Assembly: GCA_023436605.1 (NCBI GenBank)
Contig: JAEZIQ010000153.1
Coordinates: 1-26,989 of the forward strand
DNA from: Actinomycetes bacterium
GTDB lineage: Bacteria; Actinomycetota; Thermoleophilia; Solirubrobacterales; 70-9
DNA: 26,989 bases
Direction: 5' to 3'
Shown: positions 1-8,947 of the stretch, piece after piece
How positions within the stretch are numbered: the stretch's first letter is position 1
Layout of the letters: every line of letters begins with the position of its first letter
Notes under the pieces: model-generated
What the model was told of the DNA's origin: nothing
Seen by the model: the letters and a program-made list of their open reading frames with translations, nothing else
Database searches by the model: none
Position numbers and translations under genes: made by a program

Positions 1-17
1 AAGGGCTCTGAGCCGGT

Positions 18-428
18 TTACGACGGGGTTTCGTCGAACTCCAGGGCGCAACCGTTGATGCAGTAACGCTGGCCGCCCTCGCCCGGACCGTCGTCGAAGA
101 CGTGGCCAAGGTGGGCGTCGCAGTTCCGGCAGACGACCTCAGTCCGGACCATCCCGTGGCTGTTGTCCTGCCTCAGCTCGACGTTTTCGAGGTTGGCCGG
201 TTCGGTGAAGCTGGGCCAGCCGGTGCCCGAATCGAACTTGGTGTCTGAAGAAAACAACAACTGTCCGCAACATACGCAGCTGTAAGAACCGTTACGCTTG
301 TTGTGCAGGTGGGGACCTGTGAAAGGCCGTTCCGTAGCTGCGTTGCGAGTTACCTCGTACGCCTCCGGGGACAGCCTCCCCCGCCATTCGACATCCCTCT
401 CGACCTTACGAATCGAGTCGTTTGACAT
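18..428 (-). CDS. msrB: Peptide-methionine (R)-S-oxide reductase MsrB
   Basis: Reduces the R epimer of methionine sulfoxide in oxidised proteins, a cytoplasmic repair enzyme that uses thioredoxin. The 136-residue product has the MsrB fold signatures: two zinc-binding CxxC pairs (CVCC and CRNC), the GTGWPSF motif, HLGHVF, and a catalytic cysteine in RYCIN near the C-terminus. The residues after it read GCALEF where SASLxF is common, a small family variation. I chose the ATG at 428 rather than the one at 479 because an AAAGAGAG ribosome binding site precedes it and the conserved domain begins shortly after; the 17 extra residues would cover a likely promoter. The gene diverges from the CAP-domain gene, and their 5' ends overlap or abut. 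Confidence 0.93.
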   Translation of the reverse strand: MSNDSIRKVERDVEWRGRLSPEAYEVTRNAATERPFTGPHLHNKRNGSYSCVCCGQLLFSSDTKFDSGTGWPSFTEPANLENVELRQDNSHGMVRTEVVCRNCDAHLGHVFDDGPGEGGQRYCINGCALEFDETPS

Positions 429-1033
429 TGCTATTTCTCTCTTTCTTTTCGCCTGTATCAAGAGTACCCAAGCGGTCAACCCTCATTGCCGCACTGACAT
501 TCGCCACCGGTCTGATCTACCTCTTCGGAGCCCCCTCCGGGCCTGAGTCGGCGTCCGCTTCCGGCCTGATTGCGCCGGCCCGGGTGTGCCAGGACTTTTC
601 GGCCCGGGGCGGCAGCGTCGAGCTGGCGCGGGCCCGCAAGTCGATGGCCTGCCTGGTCAACTATGCCCGGGCCAGGAAAGGACTCAGGAAGCTGCGCGTC
701 CAGAAGAAACTCATCTGGTCGGCACGCCGCAAGTCCAGGGACATCCTCCGCTGCGGGTTTTCGCACTCCGCCTGTGGCCGCCAGTTCGACTACTGGATCA
801 AGCGTTCCGGCTACGTCGGCCAGGGTGGCTGGGCAACCGGTGAGAACATCGCCTGGGGCAGCGGCGACTTCGGCAACGTTCGCTCCATCTTCGTCGCCTG
901 GATGAAGTCCCGGGGCCACCGTGAAGCGATCCTCAGTCCGACCTACGCCGACCTCGGCGCGGGCGTGGTCAGCGGCAAGTTCCAGGGCATCCCCGGCGCC
1001 CGCATCTGGGTGCTCCACTTCGGCGACAACTAG
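422..1033 (+). CDS. Secreted CAP/SCP-domain protein
   Basis: A 203-residue exported protein of the CAP superfamily (SCP/PR-1/YkwD-like). Signatures include the N-terminal LVNYARARKGL helix, SHSACGRQF, the CAP motif GENIAWG, and the region from HREAILSPTYADLGAG to the end. A basic segment (VPKRS) followed by a hydrophobic stretch (about residues 20-37) is a signal peptide or anchor. Bacterial CAP proteins are extracellular and mostly of unknown biochemistry. The start is unsure: the frame opens with TTG at 422 or 428, neither with a good ribosome binding site and both overlapping the msrB start region. An uncommon start further in (for example CTG or ATT near 485) cannot be excluded. The domain assignment is firm; the exact 5' end is not. 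Confidence 0.78.
   Translation: MTLLFLSFFSPVSRVPKRSTLIAALTFATGLIYLFGAPSGPESASASGLIAPARVCQDFSARGGSVELARARKSMACLVNYARARKGLRKLRVQKKLIWSARRKSRDILRCGFSHSACGRQFDYWIKRSGYVGQGGWATGENIAWGSGDFGNVRSIFVAWMKSRGHREAILSPTYADLGAGVVSGKFQGIPGARIWVLHFGDN
452..479 (-). promoter_or_regulatory. Possible msrB promoter
   Basis: On the minus strand TTGACC (474-479) is followed after 16 bases by TACAGG (452-457), about 24 bases before the msrB ATG at 428 and its AAAGAGAG site. The -10 box is poor. If real, it lies inside the extreme 5' end of the divergent CAP gene. Confidence 0.3.
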
Positions 1034-1060
1034 CAGTCAAGCGACCCCGCGGTCGAGCCG

Positions 1061-2248
1061 CTATCGGCGGATCGTGACCTTCCTGGATCCGGCAAGTGCG
1101 CCGTCGGGCTTGAAGCCAACAGTCAGCTTCGCGCGCCTCGCTCTTGGCCGCCAGCGAACCCGGAGCTTCAGGATCCTTCGTGAGCCTGTCGAGACCCGAA
1201 GACGCTTCGTGCCATGGCCGGATAAGACGATTGTTCCCGGGTTGTATACACGCAGTTTCAGAGTCTGAGACGAGCGAGAATAACCCTTGATCCGGAACAT
1301 CGTTCGCCTCACCCATTGCGTCGGAGCGACATACCGACCCGGCGCCTGTATCTCACGCGAGAGACCCGTTTCGAGATCAAGGATCTCTATTGCCGAGTAG
1401 AAGCCAAACCCCATGCCAAAGGCAATTTTGGAAGCATCGGGTGAAAACAGCGGGTCGTAGTTGAGGTTGCCAGAGAAGGTCAACTGCTTGATCCCCTTCC
1501 CGAACACGGGACTCACGAAGACTTCCTCGCCACCGTCGATCCTGCCGGTATAAACGAGCCGCTTTCCATCCGGTGAGAAACTACCGACAAACGCTGAAAC
1601 CGGGGTATCAAGTACCCAACTGCCACTGCCGTCAGTACGCATGATACGAATTTTGGAATGATCCCGATCCCCAGTGTTATAGGCAATCAGCTTTCCATTC
1701 GGCGACACTGCTGGTGACAGTGAATTATTCGTCACAGTTGTATCGGTCAGGTACTCCGCTTTGCCGCTCTTGATCCAGAATCTCGCAAGCCGAAACGCTG
1801 ATTCCGTATCAGAATGCTCGGCCCAGGACGTAAAGTAGATCGCCTTGCCGTCAGGTGTGAATACCGGGTCAGCCGCACCGTGGGCTTCTTCGCTATCGAA
1901 AGTGATCTGTTTAGCGCGGGTCAGGTCGTTGCGCGCCCCAAGCCAAAGCTGATCACCTGGGTTCTTACTGAACACGATCCGTTTGCCGTCGGGCGAAATC
2001 CCCGGCCCATAATAGGTAGATCGCACAGGTGAAATCGGCTTCGAACTCCCGTCCAATCCCACAACATATATACGATGCCAATAGTAGGGGTCATTCCACC
2101 CGCCAGATGCCGGGACTGCTGCTGACAACAAGAACGGTCCATTCTGGCCCGGCAAAGTTGCATGTGCGGCAAATGAGCTTTGCAACCACGAGACTGATGC
2201 GACTAGAATGAGCGCGAGACACTGCCAGAGGCTTCTCACAGATATCAT
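1061..2248 (-). CDS. Secreted TolB-like beta-propeller protein (PD40 repeats)
   Basis: A 395-residue exported protein. After a signal peptide (MISVRSLWQ then a hydrophobic run ending FAAHA) come at least five PD40/TolB-type blades, recognisable by the repeated SPDGKRIVF-like motif (SPDGKRIVFSK, TPDGKAIYFTS, SPNGKLIAYNT, SPDGKRLVYTG, SPDASKIAFGM). A basic, beta-rich C-terminal domain of about 100 residues follows. The ATG at 2248 is preferred to the one at 2302 because it gives a clean signal peptide; no strong ribosome binding site is seen. Base composition is clearly lower in GC than the flanks (one 60-base line near 1681 counts 48 percent GC), suggesting horizontal acquisition. There is no pal or tolQRA nearby, so it is not the Tol-Pal TolB; a surface or binding role is only a guess. 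Confidence 0.8.
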   Translation of the reverse strand: MISVRSLWQCLALILVASVSWLQSSFAAHATLPGQNGPFLLSAAVPASGGWNDPYYWHRIYVVGLDGSSKPISPVRSTYYGPGISPDGKRIVFSKNPGDQLWLGARNDLTRAKQITFDSEEAHGAADPVFTPDGKAIYFTSWAEHSDTESAFRLARFWIKSGKAEYLTDTTVTNNSLSPAVSPNGKLIAYNTGDRDHSKIRIMRTDGSGSWVLDTPVSAFVGSFSPDGKRLVYTGRIDGGEEVFVSPVFGKGIKQLTFSGNLNYDPLFSPDASKIAFGMGFGFYSAIEILDLETGLSREIQAPGRYVAPTQWVRRTMFRIKGYSRSSQTLKLRVYNPGTIVLSGHGTKRLRVSTGSRRILKLRVRWRPRARRAKLTVGFKPDGALAGSRKVTIRR

Positions 2249-2652
2249 CTTACATCGAGACAATTTGAGATTAGGTTCATGTCCATAGAGAGTTGTGCAC
2301 AAAGCTCAACGAAGAGCCACCAGGCTTGAGCGTCTGGCCGTCTGCCTTTGATACTACGCCCATCTCATAGAAGCTAGAGGTAACTAGCCAACAAGCCTCG
2401 ACGGGTTAACGAATCATCTTCGCCTCTAAGCGCATCCTTGAGTGGTTTCATACCTCTCCCTAGTTGACGCTAGTTCCCTACCCCAACTCAGGGTACATGG
2501 TTGCGGCCCGCACATCAAGGCGTAGCGTGAGGCTATTCACTCTCGCGCTGTTTGAAGTGCACTAGTTCCACCTGTAGGCAGACCGTCTCGGATGAGGCAG
2601 TGGCTAGCATGGAGACACGAGGTGTACCGGAACCGACCGGAGGAGAGACCCG
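2249..2652. other. AT-richer intergenic region, no gene found
   Basis: About 400 bases between the propeller gene and acs with low GC and frequent stops in all frames. It contains a short inverted repeat GCTAG-N6-CTAGC (2373-2388). A weak promoter-like pair for acs lies at 2552-2580 (TTGAAG, 17 bases, TAGGCA). I see no convincing RNA or protein gene. Confidence 0.5.
2639..2647 (+). promoter_or_regulatory. Strong ribosome binding site of acs
   Basis: GGAGGAGAG lies 5 bases before the ATG at 2653. It fixes the acs start, and it stands out because many other genes in the window have no ribosome binding site. Confidence 0.8.
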
Positions 2653-4641
<1,989 letters not shown>

Positions 4642-4660
4642 TTCCGCCGGAAGCCGCGGC

Positions 4661-4672
4661 TATTCTGCTGCC
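4661..4672 (+). promoter_or_regulatory. Leaderless-type -10 box
   Basis: TATTCT (4661-4666) lies 6 bases before the GTG at 4673, and no ribosome binding site is present. This spacing puts the transcription start at or next to the start codon. Confidence 0.6.
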
Positions 4673-5251
4673 GTGTCCCAGTCCGAGATCGACCCTGCTC
4701 TTTCCGACCGGCTCTCACGAATCCCGGGCAACGAGCCGGTTCCGGTGCTCGGCTACCTGATCTTCTTCGTCGGAATGGTCATGGTCTCCTACGGGATTTC
4801 GGCCCTTTGGCTGGGAATGCGGGAGGTGATGGAGGTCGGCGGCTACTGCGCCGAAGGCGGGGCCTACGAGATCAGGCAGACCTGCCCCGACCGGGCCGAG
4901 CTTCTCCTGTTCACCGGTATTCCGGTCGGGGTCATCGGGCTCTTCGTCGCCTTGATTGGCGGCGCCAAATCGGCCAAGGGGGCGGCCGGACTGCTGCTGC
5001 TCGGCTGGCCGGCCCTCTTCGTTTCGCTGGGCTACAACTTCATCGATTACGCGATCAACCCACCTCCGGACATGGGCAGCACAGCCGGCTGGTGGGTCTG
5101 CGGGGTGCTCTTCATGCTGATGGGAGTACCAGCCCTGTTCGGGATACCGGCCCTGGTCAAGGCACTCCCTCCCGACCGGCGGGTGCCGGTGTTGGGAATC
5201 TTCCTGACCGCCATTGCGGTTGGCATCGCCCTGGTGTTCTGGATCGCCTAG
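4673..5251 (+). CDS. Small polytopic membrane protein of unknown function
   Basis: A 192-residue protein with five predicted membrane segments (about residues 25-48, 77-97, 104-127, 139-165 and 171-191). The loop after the first segment carries two cysteines (C59, C71) that could form a disulfide. I do not recognise a family. The frame is open further upstream into acs, but the GTG at 4673 is the likely start because a TATTCT box lies 6 bases before it and the earlier codons overlap the acs end in another frame. It converges on the PucR-type gene, and the two stop codons overlap in a shared CTAG. Confidence 0.8.
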   Translation: MSQSEIDPALSDRLSRIPGNEPVPVLGYLIFFVGMVMVSYGISALWLGMREVMEVGGYCAEGGAYEIRQTCPDRAELLLFTGIPVGVIGLFVALIGGAKSAKGAAGLLLLGWPALFVSLGYNFIDYAINPPPDMGSTAGWWVCGVLFMLMGVPALFGIPALVKALPPDRRVPVLGIFLTAIAVGIALVFWIA

Positions 5252-6861
5252 AGGAGGCGGCGGATCATCACGGCCAGGTGAAGGGCGAGCACCGTGTCGC
5301 CGTCCTTCAGGTCGACATCGAGAACCTCTTCGATCCTCGAGAGCCGGTGATACAGCGACTGCCGTTCGATCTCCAGCTCCGCCGCCGCTTCGGTCTTGCG
5401 ACCGCCGCTGTGGAGAAACACCTCGAGCGTGTCGAGCAGGTCCTTTCCCCGTTCGCCGGGCAGGTCGAGCAGCGGCCCGAGCCGTTCGTCGCTGAAGCGC
5501 ACCAGTTCCGGGGTGCCCCGCATCGAGAGCAGCAGCTGCCCGATCTCGGTCCGGCTCGCGTCATGCCAGGAGCGGACCGGCCCCGCCGCACCCGCCTCGG
5601 CCGCGAATCGGGCCCGAACCAGAGCCGGGGCGAGATCCTCCCAACCTTCAACCGCACCTCCGATCGCCAGCGCCACCGACTCCGGGTCGATCTCGTGGCG
5701 GGTCAGCACGCCGGCGAAACGACGAGCCAGGCGCTCGCGGGAAGCAACGTCATCGGGCTCGGATCCAAAAGTTCCACGGTCCAGGACCCCGAGCACGCAG
5801 TTACCTCTGGATCCGAGGAGGGCGGGCCGGTCGGGCTCGGCCATCGCTGCCCGGATCGCCTGCAGCAGGGGCGCCCAGGCTTCCTCGTAGCCGACTCCCT
5901 GGTCAAGCGCGTCGGGCCGCCAGACGGCCGCGATCGGAACCAGCTGACCGTGGCGGCGGGGAAACCCGAGGGTGGATGCCCGTCGGGCGGCGGCAAGCGG
6001 TTCCATCAGACCCGCCGCGAGTTCGAACAGCAGGTTGCCACGAGACCGTGCCCTGAGCTCGGCCTCCTCACCACCCCGCATCAATCCGAGCCCGACTGCC
6101 ACTGCCGCCCGCTCCAGCGCGATCGGCGTGAAGCGGTCGAATTCGGCATCGGTATGGAGCGCGATCACCCGGCCCCAGGTACGACCCCGGACCATGACCG
6201 GAACCGCCACCGCTCCTTCGGCTTCGCCCGGGTCACGGTCGGACCATTTGAGTCCCGACCAGGTGTCAACCACTTCATCTTCGCGGCGGGTCACCGATCC
6301 GAGCGCGACCAGCTCGCCCCGGGCATCTTCGAGCACGACGGGATTGCCGATCCGTCGCGAGACCTCGGCCAGGACCGACTCGGCGGCCTCTCCGTCCAGC
6401 ACGAGCCGGTCGAGTACACGATGAAGTTCCTCCCCGCGCCGCGCCAGAGCGTGGCCCGAGTCGAGCAGGCTCCCGTTCACCACCTCGGAAACCTCGACGA
6501 AACGGATTCCCCGCCGGAAAGCGACCATCGGGATCTTCCGGCGATCAGCCTCCTCGACCAGGGCTTTCGGCAGTTTCCGGTTCCAGGCGAAACCGAGCTC
6601 GACCGCGATCCCGACCGCGCCTTCCGCCTCGAGGTCCCGCACGAACCGGCGCTGGGCCGAGGCGTCCTCGCCGATCGAAACACCGGTGGTCAGGATCATC
6701 TCCCCGCCGCGAAGGAGGTCCGAGACGTCGGGCACGTCGAGCGGATGGACCCAGCGCACTTCCGCGTCGAGACCTTCCGCGCCGGCCACCAGTTCGGGCA
6801 GCCCGGCCTTGACGATCGGGAGTTCGATGAATTCGGCGACGGTTAGAGACTGCGAAGCCAC
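5248..6861 (-). CDS. PucR-family transcriptional regulator
   Basis: A 537-residue cytoplasmic DNA-binding regulator. The N-terminal PucR domain (about residues 1-125) has the typical opening TVAEFIELPIVKAG and the WVHPLDVPDVSDLLRGGE segment. A GAF-like or GGDEF-like middle follows. The C-terminal PucR helix-turn-helix shows VFLHSGGRKTEAAAELE and SLYHRLSRIEEVL. Family members sense purine breakdown products, amino acids or related metabolites; the ligand here is unknown. It starts with GTG at 6861, 29 bases after the collagen-like gene ends, so it is probably in that operon. A near-match GACGAT lies 8 bases before the GTG. Its product might regulate the membrane protein upstream of it. Confidence 0.9.
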   Translation of the reverse strand: MASQSLTVAEFIELPIVKAGLPELVAGAEGLDAEVRWVHPLDVPDVSDLLRGGEMILTTGVSIGEDASAQRRFVRDLEAEGAVGIAVELGFAWNRKLPKALVEEADRRKIPMVAFRRGIRFVEVSEVVNGSLLDSGHALARRGEELHRVLDRLVLDGEAAESVLAEVSRRIGNPVVLEDARGELVALGSVTRREDEVVDTWSGLKWSDRDPGEAEGAVAVPVMVRGRTWGRVIALHTDAEFDRFTPIALERAAVAVGLGLMRGGEEAELRARSRGNLLFELAAGLMEPLAAARRASTLGFPRRHGQLVPIAAVWRPDALDQGVGYEEAWAPLLQAIRAAMAEPDRPALLGSRGNCVLGVLDRGTFGSEPDDVASRERLARRFAGVLTRHEIDPESVALAIGGAVEGWEDLAPALVRARFAAEAGAAGPVRSWHDASRTEIGQLLLSMRGTPELVRFSDERLGPLLDLPGERGKDLLDTLEVFLHSGGRKTEAAAELEIERQSLYHRLSRIEEVLDVDLKDGDTVLALHLAVMIRRLL

Positions 6862-6890
6862 TGTCCCGAATCGTCTCAGAACGGGCTTGC

Positions 6891-7988
6891 TCAGTTGCGC
6901 TTCTTGCGCTTGCGGCGCTCGCCCTGCGGTCCGTCGGGGTCGTCGAACTCGCCCGTCTCGATTTCGCCGGCCGAGGATTCCACCTCTTCGGCGGTACCGT
7001 CGATCACGTCGTCGTCATCGGCACGGTTCTCGCCCGGGACCGGCCACGGGATCGCTTCACCGGCAGCCCAGGCCGGAGGCCTCCCGCCCGGCATCCAGCC
7101 TGCCAGCAGCAGTCCGAGGTAGATGAACCAGGCGAAAGCGATGATCTGGAGCGTCGGCAGGATCAGGATGACGCCGACCGCCATGCCGAGCGAGCCCCAG
7201 AAGCGGGAAAGAAGTCCGACCCTCATCGCGTTGAGTGCCGTGTAGAAGAGACCGATCAGGAAGCCGATCGCGCCCGAGCCAAGCAACCCGAGCGCCAGGC
7301 CCGAGGTGCCGGAATCGCTGCGCAGGTCATCCGCCGCCTCATCGCGGCAGTCGTCCTTCTGTTCGGCGGTCAGTTCGGTCGTGTCGGCGCCTCCGGCCTG
7401 GTCTGACGATTCGGTTCCCTCGGGACCGGTCGCACCCGTAGTGCCGGTGGCACCTTCTGCCGCTGTGGCACCGGTGGCACCTTCGGCGCCCGTGGCTCCG
7501 GTCGTTCCTTCCGGTCCGGTGGCACCTTCAGTCCCGGTGGTCCCTGACTCATCAGCGTCTTCGGCGGCCTTCTCCTGGAAGCACTGGGTCACGCCGGGGG
7601 TGGCATCGCCCTTCCAGTCGCCGGAGACGGAGGTCAGGGTCGAAGCGCTGACCAGGGTGCCGACCCCGACGAAGACCGGGCCGACGATCGCGATGAAGAT
7701 GAAGCCACGCCGCATCCGGTCGGACCGGGCAAGGGCGGCGAGGAAAAGGAAGGCGAGCGGTATCGCCAGCGCGGCGATGCCGATGCACTGGATTGCGGCT
7801 CCCAGCAGCACGCTCGATTTATGGTCGGCGACCGCCTCGAGGATTTCGGCGGTACCTTCCGGCGAACCAAGTCCGGAGCTGCCGACGAACTGGCCGATGA
7901 AGTAGAGAGCGACGCCGGCCACCGCAACGATGCCGGCGGGCAAGGCCCATTTCCGTTCGCGCGCGAGTGTTTCTGATCTGGAAGTCAT
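6891..7988 (-). CDS. Membrane protein with collagen-like Gly-X-X tract
   Basis: A 365-residue integral membrane protein. An N-terminal hydrophobic segment (about 16-36), two more around 60-87 and 95-117, and further segments around 228-250 and 260-298 suggest five or six helices. Between them a large hydrophilic loop (about 122-227) carries 15 Gly-X-X triplets (residues 149-193) broken once at A176, with X positions mostly T, E, A and P, flanked by C136 and C214. The C-terminal tail (about 320-365) is very acidic and then ends in a lysine/arginine cluster (RRKRKKRN). A conserved-looking WMPGGRPPAWAAGEAIPWP segment follows the last helix. I do not know its function. It is followed by the PucR-type regulator and preceded by a 57-residue ORF on the same strand. 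Confidence 0.85.
   Translation of the reverse strand: MTSRSETLARERKWALPAGIVAVAGVALYFIGQFVGSSGLGSPEGTAEILEAVADHKSSVLLGAAIQCIGIAALAIPLAFLFLAALARSDRMRRGFIFIAIVGPVFVGVGTLVSASTLTSVSGDWKGDATPGVTQCFQEKAAEDADESGTTGTEGATGPEGTTGATGAEGATGATAAEGATGTTGATGPEGTESSDQAGGADTTELTAEQKDDCRDEAADDLRSDSGTSGLALGLLGSGAIGFLIGLFYTALNAMRVGLLSRFWGSLGMAVGVILILPTLQIIAFAWFIYLGLLLAGWMPGGRPPAWAAGEAIPWPVPGENRADDDDVIDGTAEEVESSAGEIETGEFDDPDGPQGERRKRKKRN
7410..7544 (-). repeat. Repetitive DNA coding the Gly-X-X tract
   Basis: An in-frame run of imperfect 9-base units (glycine codons every third codon), coding residues 149-193 of the membrane protein. Related units such as GGTGGCACC recur. Tracts of this type can change length by slippage. 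Confidence 0.75.
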
Positions 7989-8039
7989 CGGAGGGTAACC
8001 GCGGCCCCGGCCGCGAGGTCCGCGAAGCCTATAGGCCGG

Positions 8040-8213
8040 TCAGTGACCGGAGCTTTCTTCTTCGCCCTCGTCGCGGACCGGGTAGTACTCGTAATCGACC
8101 GGTTCAGCGATGCGGGAGATTCGCTCTCCGACCAGGAGCACCAGGTCGAGCAGGGGCGAAACGGCGACTATCGCCGATTCGATCCGGCCGGTAGTGGAGT
8201 CGTCGGAGCTCAC
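8040..8213 (-). CDS. Small acidic protein of unknown function (57 aa)
   Basis: A short ORF beginning GTG at 8213 and coding 57 residues: a short amphipathic or hydrophobic middle (SAIVAVSPLLDLVLLVGERI) and an acidic, tyrosine-containing tail (PVDYEYYPVRDEGEEE). It is supported as a gene by a TAGCGT box 8 bases before the GTG, the same arrangement as other genes here, and by its position 51 bases upstream of the collagen-like gene on the same strand. A longer frame extending to 8453 would overlap the divergent zinc-ribbon gene and is unlikely. Homology is unknown to me. Confidence 0.55.
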   Translation of the reverse strand: MSSDDSTTGRIESAIVAVSPLLDLVLLVGERISRIAEPVDYEYYPVRDEGEEESSGH

Positions 8214-8235
8214 GGGCCAATACGCTACAGCCACC
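8214..8235. promoter_or_regulatory. Bidirectional leaderless promoter, shared TACGCTA box
   Basis: The 7-mer TACGCTA (8221-8227) reads TACGCT on the plus strand, 9 bases before the TTG at 8236, and TAGCGT on the minus strand, 8 bases before the GTG at 8213. Only 22 bases separate the divergent start codons. Confidence 0.55.
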
Positions 8236-8940
8236 TTGTCAGTCGACCTCCCACACGTCCCGCTTGAAGCTGGTGCCGGGCCGGAGAACCCGCCCTGTCC
8301 CGCCTGCGGTGAGCCGCTGTTCCCCTGGGTGGGGATGCCGGTCGCGACCGGGATCGCGCATCGCTGCGAGGCCTGCGGGCTCGGCGTGCTGAGCCATGGC
8401 GAGAAGTTCTTCTTCCCGAAGCGGGCCGGGGAACGCCAGCCGGGCGAGACCAAGCTGAAGATCGAGTTCTCCTTCGACCCCGGCTCGACCGAGGATGTGC
8501 TGAAGGAACTGGAACTCGACCGCGTCGAGGATGGCTCCTATGAGTTCGAGAACCGCGATTCGCTGGCCTGCACCCTCACTGGCGGAGCCTGGACCGGTCT
8601 CGGCACCGATCGCCGCTACCGGCTCACGCCCAAGGCGCTGTCCGATGCGATCGCAACCCGCGACCAGGTGGTCACCCGAACCCGCTTCCAGCCCCTCCGC
8701 GGGATCGCTTCGATGTGGCAGTCCGGGATCAACATGTTCACCTTCGGTCAGAACATCGTGCTCGGCTCACTCGGAAAAGCGACCAAGGTAGCGGGGGACC
8801 GTGGCTGGAAGCGGGCTCTCGACTGGTTCATCTCGATCGTCGTCGCGGTACCGGCCCTCGTCGTCGCCGCGCCGCTGGAGTTGATCGGCATCGCCTTCCG
8901 GAAGGGCAGCTCCGCCCGATCCCGGATCCAGGTTCTCTGA
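8236..8940 (+). CDS. Zinc-ribbon protein with C-terminal membrane segment
   Basis: A 234-residue protein. Near the N-terminus are two cysteine pairs, CPAC (C21, C24) and CEAC (C44, C47), consistent with a zinc ribbon. A soluble middle follows (about 50-190), then a hydrophobic segment (about 196-220) and a short basic tail. I do not recognise the family. The TTG at 8236 is preferred to the ATG at 8110 because it sits just before the zinc ribbon and 9 bases after a TACGCT box, and because the upstream part of the frame overlaps the divergent small ORF. It is convergent with, and 7 bases from, the alpha/beta-hydrolase-like gene. Confidence 0.75.
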   Translation: MSVDLPHVPLEAGAGPENPPCPACGEPLFPWVGMPVATGIAHRCEACGLGVLSHGEKFFFPKRAGERQPGETKLKIEFSFDPGSTEDVLKELELDRVEDGSYEFENRDSLACTLTGGAWTGLGTDRRYRLTPKALSDAIATRDQVVTRTRFQPLRGIASMWQSGINMFTFGQNIVLGSLGKATKVAGDRGWKRALDWFISIVVAVPALVVAAPLELIGIAFRKGSSARSRIQVL

Positions 8941-8947
8941 GCCGGAC

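Noticed and set aside
4807..6846. 679-codon plus-strand frame over the PucR-type gene
   Set aside because: Composition is that of an antisense shadow; the PucR gene has recognisable domains at both ends.
7306..7905. Plus-strand frame with a Val-Ala-Pro repeat opposite the collagen-like tract
   Set aside because: It is the complement of the Gly-X-X repeat DNA; the minus-strand protein has membrane helices and a sensible operon position.
8040..8453. 137-codon minus-strand frame as a single gene
   Set aside because: Its first 80 codons are antisense to the zinc-ribbon cysteine motifs; only the last 57 codons, after the TAGCGT box, look real.
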